Below the pieces are notes generated by a model. It was not told the origin of the DNA and made no database searches. It worked only from the letters and a program-made list of their open reading frames with translations. Position numbers and translations under genes: made by a program. Source: an uncultured Bacillota bacterium (GTDB lineage Bacteria > Bacillota > Clostridia > Peptostreptococcales > Anaerovoracaceae). From it: a DNA stretch of 5,220 nucleotides. This document shows positions 1 through 5,220 of this stretch, in pieces. Every line of letters begins with the position of its first letter. Within the stretch, counting starts at the first letter, position 1. The stretch is taken from assembly GCA_946410475.1 (NCBI GenBank), contig CAMKAM010000100.1, positions 1-5,220 of the forward strand, given 5' to 3'.

Positions 1-407
1 CACACCGTTATATCGAGCTTTCCGTTCCTTGTCGGCTCGACCGTGTAATGCTTCGAGTCCTCTTCATATACAGGAAGAGGCTTGCCGTCGAGGCTGGCGA
101 CTATGTTCCTTACCGGCAGCAGTGAATCGACATCGACCGAATAGACCGGAAGGCCTCTCTCTCCGCCATCGCCTTTCGTTATCTCGTAACGGGGCGGGAT
201 GAACAGGATCGGAAGGAGGAGGAACAGGACGATCGCAACTACAAGCACGGTCCTGAGCAGAACGAAGCGTTCCCTGCGGTAGCTCGTGTAAGCAGTCAGG
301 GCCTCCATCGGAACAGTATTCGGCTCTACGCCGCATTCCTCGAAAACGTTCCCGAGTATGTGCGCTGCTTCGGCCGCGTCTATGTTCGGTATATCTTTCT
401 TTTCCAT
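1..407 (-). CDS. Partial single-pass membrane protein, putative anti-sigma factor for the adjacent ECF sigma (C-terminus beyond left edge)
   Basis: Reading from ATG at 407, 135 codons stay open to the window edge, so the C-terminus is missing. Residues 1-47 are a cytoplasmic-looking N-terminal part ending in a basic stretch (YRRER). Residues about 48-71 form one strongly hydrophobic membrane helix. The rest, rich in short beta-like segments (for example VASLDGKPLPVYEED, about 103-117), should lie outside the cell by the positive-inside rule. The start is supported by AAAGGAGG (418-425) ten bases upstream, which overlaps the stop of the sigma gene. The gap is 16 bp, so the two are probably translationally coupled. 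A one-TM protein encoded directly after an ECF sigma factor is usually its anti-sigma factor; here that role is inferred from position and topology only. No HxxxCxxC zinc anti-sigma motif is visible in the N-terminal part. It could instead be a sensor or surface protein of the same regulon. Confidence 0.7.
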   Translation of the reverse strand, partial: MEKKDIPNIDAAEAAHILGNVFEECGVEPNTVPMEALTAYTSYRRERFVLLRTVLVVAIVLFLLLPILFIPPRYEITKGDGGERGLPVYSVDVDSLLPVRNIVASLDGKPLPVYEEDSKHYTVEPTRNGKLDITV

Positions 408-423
408 GCTCTTCTCACCTCCT

Positions 424-987
424 TTACTCTTCAAATTCCGCCAGGATCTTCTTCAGATGGTTCCGCCCGGACCTCAGGTATCTTTTGACGCTGCTGCGGC
501 TCGTGTTCATGATCTGCGCGATCTCATCCAGCTTCATTTCCTGGTAGTACTTCATCAGTATCACCTGCGACTCCGTAAGCGGAAGGTTCATGACCTGCCT
601 TATGATATACTCTCTGGAGTCTATCTTCAGCACCTCTTCTTCCACACGCCCGTGCGGCGAATGCTGCACGGCGAGATGCTCTTCATTATATATATCCATA
701 AGTTCGCTGTGCTGCGCCTTCTTCATGTCGTAGCACGTCCGGAAGTTGATCCGGTTCAGCCAGGCGATGAACAGATCGGGGTTCTGCAGCTTCCGGATGT
801 TGCGCAGGGCCCGTATGTATGTTTCCTGAAGAGCGTCCTGTGCCAAGTGCTCGTCCCTCAGATACTTGAGGGAGTAGCGGTACTGCTGTTTGTATGTCGC
901 CGCGTAAAGCTCCGCGAACGCGTTGCTGTCGCCCTGCGCAGCGCTTTTCACCAGCTCACCGAGGTACGCGTAATCCAGTGATTCCAA
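424..987 (-). CDS. ECF-type RNA polymerase sigma factor (sigma-70 family)
   Basis: This 187-residue protein directs RNA polymerase to a specific set of promoters, usually for an envelope or stress response. Region 2 spans about residues 21-90, with the core-binding and -10-recognition signature around QDALQETYIRALRNIRKL (50-67) and an aromatic-rich tail (FIAWLNRINFR, 73-83). Region 4 spans about 123-185, with a helix-turn-helix at LDEIAQIMNTSRSSVKRYL (153-171). Regions 1 and 3 are absent, as expected for the ECF group, and the length is typical. I chose TTG at 987 because AAAGGAGG (996-1003) lies eight bases upstream; the in-frame GTG at 994-996 overlaps that ribosome binding site and cannot use it. 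The stop codon overlaps the ribosome binding site of the next gene, a membrane protein that probably controls this sigma. The target regulon cannot be read from the window. Confidence 0.93.
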   Translation of the reverse strand: MESLDYAYLGELVKSAAQGDSNAFAELYAATYKQQYRYSLKYLRDEHLAQDALQETYIRALRNIRKLQNPDLFIAWLNRINFRTCYDMKKAQHSELMDIYNEEHLAVQHSPHGRVEEEVLKIDSREYIIRQVMNLPLTESQVILMKYYQEMKLDEIAQIMNTSRSSVKRYLRSGRNHLKKILAEFEE

Positions 988-995
988 TCTGTTCA

Positions 996-1003
996 CCTCC
1001 TTT
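996..1003 (-). promoter_or_regulatory. Ribosome binding site that decides the TTG start of the sigma factor
   Basis: The minus strand reads AAAGGAGG here, a near-perfect match to the anti-Shine-Dalgarno sequence. Eight bases separate it from TTG at 987. The in-frame GTG at 996 shares its G with this motif, so it is not a usable start. Confidence 0.8.
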
Positions 1004-1089
1004 CTTAAATGTCGTTGTCTCTCTCATCCTCTATCCCTTTTTAACTTTTGATGCAGCTTTGCCTGCTTTTTGAGTTCACTTCGATTCGA

Positions 1090-1827
1090 TTACTTTTCGG
1101 TATCGCCCGGCTCGGCGCTCTTCGGAGAAGGCCCCGAAAGCTTTGCGGCCGCGCGGCGGTCCGACATCGCGACCAGTTCGCTGAAGCTGTTCGCTTCCTC
1201 TTCGCCCTGATAAGCGACTCCGATCACGCACGCGAGAGTGTCGCCCTCAGGCGAAGCCTCGTTGCGCTCGCGCACCCTTCCGGCCAGGGCCGTTTCGAAC
1301 GCGCGCCAGTCCTTAGGCGTCCACTGCGGGAAGATGAGCAGGAATTTGATCCCGCCGTTCCTTCCGATGAAGCAGTCGTCCGGCGCCGCGGCCTGCAGGA
1401 TCTCCGCGAACTCACGGATGTCCGAATCCCCCTTTTCATGACCGAACTTTTCATTGAGTTCTTTCATCCCTGCCATTATTATCGTGGCCGCGCCGATGCC
1501 TTCCGGTGTCTCCACGCCTTCGTAGTTTTCTATATATGCGTCACAGCTGTTGCGGTTCGCGACTCCGGTAAGCGGATCCGTATATACCGCGAAGTCCAGC
1601 TCGTTGTTTTCTTTTCTGAGATTGGTGAAAGTCCGTATATCCAGGAACATAAAGAGGAACGATGATCCGAGCGCCGCCCACAGCAGCACAGCCAGAGCCT
1701 TTATGTGGACGTTCTGGGCTATCATCTGGAAAAGCTCCTTATCCCTGAAAACTATCACCAGCGCTACCACCGTCAGCGCTGCGACGAACATCATCTGAAC
1801 CGTTTTTATCTTGTCGAATCGTTTCAT
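1090..1827 (-). CDS. Two-TM membrane protein with degenerate (catalytically inactive) GGDEF domain
   Basis: The 245-residue protein has two N-terminal membrane helices (about 10-27 and 43-62), a short charged linker, and a GGDEF-fold domain from about 80 to 228. The domain opens with DPLTGVANRN (84-93) and keeps the N-x4-GH-x2-GD motif (LNEKFGHEKGD, 124-134). The signature loop is GGIKF (158-162) instead of GGDEF. By alignment with the usual DxDxFK motif, the metal-binding Asp is Ile117. The RxxD inhibitory site is also absent (PDDC in its place). Active GGDEF proteins make cyclic-di-GMP from two GTP; this one should not, and may bind nucleotide or act as a membrane scaffold or sensor. I chose ATG at 1827 over ATG at 1851 because it overlaps the lepB stop as ATGA and has AAAAGGG (1835-1841) upstream; the upstream ATG has no well-spaced site. 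It is translationally coupled to signal peptidase. Confidence 0.85.
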   Translation of the reverse strand: MKRFDKIKTVQMMFVAALTVVALVIVFRDKELFQMIAQNVHIKALAVLLWAALGSSFLFMFLDIRTFTNLRKENNELDFAVYTDPLTGVANRNSCDAYIENYEGVETPEGIGAATIIMAGMKELNEKFGHEKGDSDIREFAEILQAAAPDDCFIGRNGGIKFLLIFPQWTPKDWRAFETALAGRVRERNEASPEGDTLACVIGVAYQGEEEANSFSELVAMSDRRAAAKLSGPSPKSAEPGDTEK

Positions 1828-2363
1828 CTCGGCACCCTTTTCACATACCATCTTCCCATATGGAGGATCAGCCTGCCCCTTACCTGACGGCGGCTGACTT
1901 CTCCGAATGTCCTCGAATCCATTGACACCTTCCTGTTGTCCCCGAGAACGAAGAGACGCCCCTCACGCACTTTGTACGGATATACTATTGCCCCCTGCGA
2001 TTCGAGTGTCTCAGTTCCGGCCCATTTGTCGTCGAGCTCCTTTCCGTTGACGAAGACCCGCCCTTCGCGCAGGTCGACCTCATCGCCGCCGACGGCTATT
2101 ACCCTCTTCACGTAATATTCCCCGGAGGGCATCCTTATGGAAACGACGTCCCCCGGTCTGTACTCGCTTACTATGCGCTGATAGAGGACGGCCTCACGGT
2201 CGTGGAGGTTCGGCTCCATCGAGTCTCCTCCAACGATCGAAAAGCCGATGACGAACCTGAAGATGATGACTGCGCAGGCCACCATAACAATGAAGAACAG
2301 CGAGTCATGCAGCCATTCGAGTTTTCTTCCGTTGTACTTTTCAAGAAGTCTTTTTCGAGCCAT
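1824..2363 (-). CDS. lepB: Signal peptidase I
   Basis: This membrane-bound serine protease removes signal peptides from exported proteins on the outer face of the cytoplasmic membrane. The 179 residues match the short Gram-positive type. There is one N-terminal membrane anchor (about 21-43), then the catalytic serine motif GGDSMEPNL (45-53, Ser48) and the catalytic lysine in YYVKRVIAVGGDEVDL (Lys86). The family's box E follows as GDNRKVSMDSRTFGEV (141-156), with the conserved Asp149-Ser150-Arg151. All motifs are intact, so it should be active. The ATG at 2363 follows AAAGAGGGGAT, a purine-rich site spaced rather close. It is the first gene after the minus-strand promoter at 2411-2439 and overlaps the degenerate GGDEF gene by four bases. 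It may be one of several signal peptidases in the genome. Confidence 0.96.
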   Translation of the reverse strand: MARKRLLEKYNGRKLEWLHDSLFFIVMVACAVIIFRFVIGFSIVGGDSMEPNLHDREAVLYQRIVSEYRPGDVVSIRMPSGEYYVKRVIAVGGDEVDLREGRVFVNGKELDDKWAGTETLESQGAIVYPYKVREGRLFVLGDNRKVSMDSRTFGEVSRRQVRGRLILHMGRWYVKRVPR

Positions 2364-2410
2364 ATCCCCTCTTTCGCCGCGGGCGAATCTTTCAATAAGC
2401 CGTCACTTTA

Positions 2411-2439
2411 ATTGTACCATTTTAATATGATTTCGCCAA
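2411..2439 (-). promoter_or_regulatory. Sigma-A-type promoter for lepB and the degenerate GGDEF gene
   Basis: On the minus strand, TTGGCG (2439-2434) is followed by a 17-bp A/T-rich spacer and TACAAT (2416-2411). A TG one base before the -10 box makes it an extended -10 promoter. Transcription should begin near 2404, giving a leader of about 40 bases before the lepB ATG at 2363. Confidence 0.75.
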
Positions 2440-2447
2440 CATATCGC

Positions 2448-2459
2448 TGCGCCGGCGCA
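2448..2459. repeat. Perfect 12-bp palindrome between the divergent promoters, possible operator
   Basis: TGCGCCGGCGCA is perfectly self-complementary. It lies between the -35 box of the minus promoter (2434-2439) and that of the plus promoter (2461-2466), ending one base before the latter. A repressor bound here could affect both units. The GC-only core in an otherwise A/T-rich region makes it stand out, but no regulator gene is adjacent and chance cannot be excluded. Confidence 0.4.
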
Positions 2460-2460
2460 C

Positions 2461-2489
2461 TTGATGAAGATGCCCTTTGCGGGTATAAT
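2461..2489 (+). promoter_or_regulatory. Sigma-A-type promoter for the unknown gene and AlaX-type gene
   Basis: TTGATG (2461-2466), a 17-bp spacer and a consensus TATAAT (2484-2489) form a strong promoter. Six bases separate the -10 box from the ATG at 2496, so the expected transcription start coincides with, or lies within a base or two of, the start codon. Confidence 0.75.
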
Positions 2490-2495
2490 TTTCTC

Positions 2496-3689
2496 ATGGC
2501 AAAAAATAACGATAAGATAAGAAAATACAGAGGGCTGCGCCTCATCGAAGGCGGCCTGCCCGACAAGGAAGATGCTGAAAAGGAGTTCGTCTCGGCATTC
2601 GCCACGGACACGAGGCTGATGGGCGAGATAGCCATGGGCATCCACTGGAAGATAGTGGACCATCCTGAGGCGGAAGACCTCTATCAGTTCTTCTCTTTCG
2701 ATGTCCAGGAATGCGGGCTCGACAACTACAAGAGCTCGTGGGCTTCGGACATAGACGCTATATCATATATACGGCAGACGCTGGTCGGTCCCCTCGGAGG
2801 AGAGGACGTCAACATCTCGGAACGCGAAGCCAGGGCGCTGTTCACGAAGTACCGTCAGAAGTGCCTGGACGCCGACCTTCCGCTTCCCGAGGGCAGAAGG
2901 GAATACGCCTTCCTCGAGGAGGATCCCGTCGTTCTTTCGGACAAAGAATACGATGATCTTTTCTGCAGACTCTGCACCCCGATAACATGCGATAATCAGG
3001 TCATCAACTACTTCCTGATGAGGGTGTTCAGCTGCGACTACGAAGGCGCTGCCTATCTCGCGGCAGAAGGCATGGACGTCGATCTTTATCCCGAAATGAG
3101 CTACGCCCTTCTCTGCAAGAACACGATAGAAAAGAACGGCGGCCTCTATGTGTGCCGCTCGCTTGTGGAGTACAGGAACGGTCACAGGCTCATTTCGTGC
3201 GAGCTTACTGTCGAGGACGGCCTCGTGACATCTCACCGCCGCGTATCCGACATGCCGGTCACGGTGCGGGAAGCATCGATGATGCTTACGCGCTCCGAGT
3301 TCATCACAGCGTTCAGGATCATGGCCGAGCCGGAGACCTTCGAGGAGCAGCCTCTCGAGTTCAACTACAACACGATGGTCACAGAGCACGACAACGGCCG
3401 GCTGTACATGGCCTTCCACAACAACAACGACCACGTCAAAAAGAGCACATACCGCCTGAGCGACGACGTCCTCGGGCTCTACTTCATCACGCCGGGCGGC
3501 GAGTTCATCGTCGCGGCCTATGACGAAGAGACGATAATAAGACTTGAAAGAGAACTCATCCACGGTCCGATCGGTTTCCTTCTGGTGCCGGTCGCCAAGT
3601 TCGAGTTCAAAGATCCGATACTGTACGATTTCGCCAACAGCGACTTCGACGACTTTCTCGAGTTCGTCAGTCTGCTTACTGAAGAGTGA
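2496..3689 (+). CDS. Conserved-looking hypothetical protein, soluble, 397 residues, probably leaderless mRNA
   Basis: I do not recognise a named family. The protein has no signal peptide or membrane helix and is acidic overall, ending in a DFDDFLEF-type tail (383-390), so it should be cytoplasmic. Its start is basic (KNNDKIRKYRG, 3-13). The middle has several cysteines (about 157, 160, 165, 180, 207, 220) without a regular metal-site spacing, and the C-terminal half (about 215-380) looks beta-rich. I chose ATG at 2496 because the promoter's -10 box lies six bases upstream. The in-frame TTG at 2412 and ATG at 2427 lie upstream of the -10 box, the TTG inside the opposing promoter's -10 box, and have no ribosome binding site. 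No Shine-Dalgarno sequence precedes 2496 either, consistent with leaderless translation. It is the first gene of a unit with the AlaX-type gene 45 bp downstream; a link to tRNA editing is possible but unsupported by its sequence. Confidence 0.85.
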   Translation: MAKNNDKIRKYRGLRLIEGGLPDKEDAEKEFVSAFATDTRLMGEIAMGIHWKIVDHPEAEDLYQFFSFDVQECGLDNYKSSWASDIDAISYIRQTLVGPLGGEDVNISEREARALFTKYRQKCLDADLPLPEGRREYAFLEEDPVVLSDKEYDDLFCRLCTPITCDNQVINYFLMRVFSCDYEGAAYLAAEGMDVDLYPEMSYALLCKNTIEKNGGLYVCRSLVEYRNGHRLISCELTVEDGLVTSHRRVSDMPVTVREASMMLTRSEFITAFRIMAEPETFEEQPLEFNYNTMVTEHDNGRLYMAFHNNNDHVKKSTYRLSDDVLGLYFITPGGEFIVAAYDEETIIRLERELIHGPIGFLLVPVAKFEFKDPILYDFANSDFDDFLEFVSLLTEE

Positions 3690-3703
3690 TCACCCCGGTA
3701 GCG

Positions 3704-3717
3704 CAGCCGTGAGGCTG
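3704..3717 (+). other. Small intergenic hairpin with GTGA tetraloop
   Basis: CAGCC-GTGA-GGCTG can form a five-pair stem with a GNRA-type loop in the 45-bp gap before the AlaX-type gene. No T-run follows, so it is not an intrinsic terminator. It could affect mRNA stability or coupling, or be chance. Confidence 0.3.
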
Positions 3718-3734
3718 ACAGGAAAGGAAGAACG

Positions 3735-5060
3735 ATGAAAACCGAAAAACTCTACACGCAGGATGTATATCTGACCGAGGCCGAGGCCAGAGTCGAACAG
3801 ATAACCGAGTCGAAAAAAGGACTCGAGGTAGTTTTGGACCGGACGGTCTTCTTCCCCGAGGGCGGCGGTCAGCCGTGCGACCTTGGTGAGATCTCGGCCG
3901 CTGCAGAGGACCGGGCAGTTCCTCTCTCCTATGTAAGCGAAAAGGACGAGGTCGTCTTCCACCGGATCGATCCATCGTATTTTGGCGATGGGACTGTCGT
4001 TTCAGCGGAGCAGCTTCCGTTTGCTGAAGGCGACACAGTCAGACTGAAACTCGACTTTGACAGGCGTTTTGAAAACATGCAGCGCCATGCCGGAGAGCAT
4101 CTTCTCTCCGGAGTCTTCGCCGACATATACGGCGGAGCGAACAAAGGCTTTCACATGGGCGAGGAGTACATCACGATAGACATCCTCCTCCCTGACCCGG
4201 TGGACACTGACGCTGCCGATCCCGCTACGGGAAAGCCTCCCGAAAAAGTATCCTGGGACATGGCCATGGTATGCGAAGAAGCTGCCAACAAGGCGATCTG
4301 GCGCGATCTTCCGATAACGGTGAAATACTTCGACGATGCAGAAGATGCATCGAAAATGCCGCTGAGAAAGCCGCTTACTGACACGATAGCCAGCGGCGAA
4401 GCCGGCGATGTGATCAGCATCGTCACGATCGGCAATGAAAGTGATCCTGTAGACTGCGTTGCGTGCTGCGGCACACATCCATCCACAACGGGGCAGATCG
4501 GCCTCGTCAAGATCTTCAAGGTCGAGAAGAACAAGGAGTACTGGAGGATCTTCTTCGACGCGGGCGCAAGAGCAATGCGTGACTACCGCGAAAAGCACGA
4601 TGTTCTGACGCGGGTATCCGACAGATATTCTGCCGGCATCTCAGACTTCGACGAAAAGCTGCGGGCAGAGGAGAAGAAGAATTCCGAAGTTCGCGCACGT
4701 CTGGGGCTGTTCCTGCAGAAGATCCTTCGCGTTCGCGCAGATGAGATCCTGGAAAAGATCGCAGCCGCTCCGGATGAGGTGATCTTTGACTCATTCGATG
4801 ACATGACCTGCGATGATCTGATCAAGATGGCCAAGATGTTTTCGGGCGAAGCCAAAAAGCCAGTCCTGCTCTATTCAGAGCCGGACGGAACTCTCATGCT
4901 GTTTTCTGACGGCAGCGTCCACTGCGGAAAGCTCGTCCGCGAGAACGCCCATATATATAACGGAAAAGGCGGCGGCAGCGATACGCTCGCCCGCGCCATC
5001 TTCCCGAGGAAAGACGACGTTCCGGTCTTCGCCGAACTCGTACGGGCCCATCTGAGATAA
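3735..5060 (+). CDS. AlaX-type alanyl-tRNA editing protein with DHHA1-like C-terminal domain
   Basis: This 441-residue protein resembles the editing half of alanyl-tRNA synthetase without the aminoacylation part. Such proteins act in trans in the cytoplasm, hydrolysing Ser- or Gly-charged tRNA-Ala. Residues about 1-110 form the glycine-rich N-terminal barrel, with the family motif FFPEGGGQPCDLG (39-51). The zinc site is present: HAGEH (His118, His122) and CCGTH (Cys244, His248), the latter within the expected THPSTTGQIG context. Residues about 303-345 look like a coiled coil. The tail from about 374 is DHHA1-like, with the glycine loop GKGGGSDTLARA (410-421). Length and layout match the long AlaX class. 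AAAGGAAG (3723-3730) precedes the ATG by four bases. It is second in a unit with the unknown gene and is followed by a terminator. All key residues are intact; substrate preference is inferred from the family. Confidence 0.93.
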   Translation: MKTEKLYTQDVYLTEAEARVEQITESKKGLEVVLDRTVFFPEGGGQPCDLGEISAAAEDRAVPLSYVSEKDEVVFHRIDPSYFGDGTVVSAEQLPFAEGDTVRLKLDFDRRFENMQRHAGEHLLSGVFADIYGGANKGFHMGEEYITIDILLPDPVDTDAADPATGKPPEKVSWDMAMVCEEAANKAIWRDLPITVKYFDDAEDASKMPLRKPLTDTIASGEAGDVISIVTIGNESDPVDCVACCGTHPSTTGQIGLVKIFKVEKNKEYWRIFFDAGARAMRDYREKHDVLTRVSDRYSAGISDFDEKLRAEEKKNSEVRARLGLFLQKILRVRADEILEKIAAAPDEVIFDSFDDMTCDDLIKMAKMFSGEAKKPVLLYSEPDGTLMLFSDGSVHCGKLVRENAHIYNGKGGGSDTLARAIFPRKDDVPVFAELVRAHLR

Positions 5061-5073
5061 CTTCTTCTATCAT

Positions 5074-5104
5074 AAAAGCGCGCCTTTCAGATGAGCGCTT
5101 TTTT
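5074..5104 (+). terminator. Intrinsic terminator after the AlaX-type gene
   Basis: AAAAGCGC (5074-5081) and GCGCTTTT (5095-5102) form an eight-pair stem around a 13-base loop, and the T-run continues to 5104. It starts 14 bases after the stop codon and closes the plus-strand unit. Confidence 0.85.
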
Positions 5105-5151
5105 ACGTGTACTATTAAGCCAGCGAATACTTGTCTTTGTATGAAAAATCC

Positions 5152-5179
5152 CCAGGCAGAGACACGAGTCTCCCTCTGG
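5152..5179 (+). other. Hairpin overlapping the ribosome binding site of the next gene
   Basis: An inner stem GAGAC (5159-5163) and GTCTC (5168-5172) closes an ACGA loop. An outer stem pairs CCAGG (5152-5156) with TCTGG (5175-5179, one G-T pair) across a 2x2 internal loop. The outer arm includes the first two G of the GGAGG ribosome binding site (5178-5182), so folding could reduce translation of the gene starting at 5187. No T-run follows. Confidence 0.4.
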
Positions 5180-5186
5180 AGGAATA

Positions 5187-5220
5187 TTGAAAAATAAGGA
5201 GAAAAACCGCCTGAACTGTA
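5187..5220 (+). CDS. Probable start of a further gene, cut by the right edge
   Basis: A TTG at 5187 opens a frame reading MKNKEKNRLNC to the window end, with GGAGG (5178-5182) four bases upstream. The basic N-terminus would fit many protein types, including a signal peptide, but only 11 codons are visible. No product can be named. The preceding terminator means it needs its own promoter, which I could not identify with confidence. Confidence 0.4.
   Translation, partial: MKNKEKNRLNC

Noticed and set aside
64..336. A 90-codon minus-strand frame near the left edge
   Set aside because: Another minus-strand frame starting at 407 has a good ribosome binding site, a membrane helix and stays open to the edge; the 90-codon frame is an Arg/Pro-rich shadow.
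358..981. A 207-codon plus-strand frame opposite the sigma factor
   Set aside because: The minus strand encodes clear sigma-70 regions 2 and 4, so this is a shadow.
1053..1071. Hairpin GCAG-CTTTGC-CTGC followed by five T on the plus strand, in the gap between the sigma and degenerate GGDEF genes
   Set aside because: The stem is only four pairs and the T-run is on the strand opposite to the genes here, so it cannot terminate the minus-strand transcript.
1050..1078. TGAAC on the minus strand with a possible -10 about 17 bases on, as an ECF self-promoter for the sigma gene
   Set aside because: The resemblance to TGAAAC-type ECF promoters is weak, and the downstream half (CTGC) does not match the usual CGT core.
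2763..3563. A 266-codon open frame on the minus strand, antisense to the unknown gene
   Set aside because: It has no ribosome binding site or recognisable motif and mirrors the codon pattern of the plus-strand gene, which has a strong promoter.
4002..4598. A 198-codon minus-strand frame inside the AlaX-type gene
   Set aside because: The plus strand carries the conserved zinc-site motifs of the editing domain; this is a shadow.
5140..5145. TATGAA as a -10 box for the right-edge gene
   Set aside because: No acceptable -35 box lies 16-18 bp upstream.
5141..5197. An 18-codon frame (MKNPQAETRVSLWRNIEK) as a possible leader peptide
   Set aside because: No ribosome binding site precedes it, and it overlaps a better-supported TTG start in another frame.

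Overview
The window reads as chromosomal DNA of a low-complexity-free, moderately GC-rich Gram-positive anaerobe, most likely a member of the Clostridia. This is inferred from the short Gram-positive-type signal peptidase I, strong AGGAGG-type ribosome binding sites, a TTG start on the sigma factor, and sigma-A-like promoters. No RNA gene, insertion sequence, CRISPR array or phage gene is visible, so the taxonomic call is only tentative.

Left half, minus strand (right to left). A promoter at about 2411-2439 drives lepB (signal peptidase I), whose stop overlaps the start of a two-TM protein with a degenerate GGDEF domain (ATGA overlap). After a 102-bp gap come an ECF-type RNA polymerase sigma factor and, 16 bp further on, a single-pass membrane protein cut off by the left edge of the window. 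The last two look like a sigma factor with a membrane-tethered regulator, probably an anti-sigma factor. No terminator is visible between the degenerate GGDEF gene and the sigma gene, so all four genes may be partly co-transcribed.

Right half, plus strand. A well-formed promoter (TTGATG-N17-TATAAT) sits immediately in front of an unrecognised 397-residue soluble protein. The predicted transcription start falls on the A of its ATG, so the mRNA looks leaderless. Next, 45 bp downstream, is a 441-residue AlaX-type protein, an alanyl-tRNA synthetase editing domain with a DHHA1-like tail, which probably removes mischarged amino acids from tRNA-Ala. A clear intrinsic terminator at 5074-5104 closes this two-gene unit. 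The last 34 bp probably hold the first codons of another plus-strand gene, preceded by a hairpin that touches its ribosome binding site.

The two units diverge from 2364-2495, where back-to-back promoters flank a perfect 12-bp palindrome, a possible shared operator. I found no strong evidence for a wholly new system. The most notable points are the leaderless unknown gene, the catalytically dead GGDEF protein tied to signal peptidase, and the sigma factor with a non-zinc-type membrane partner.
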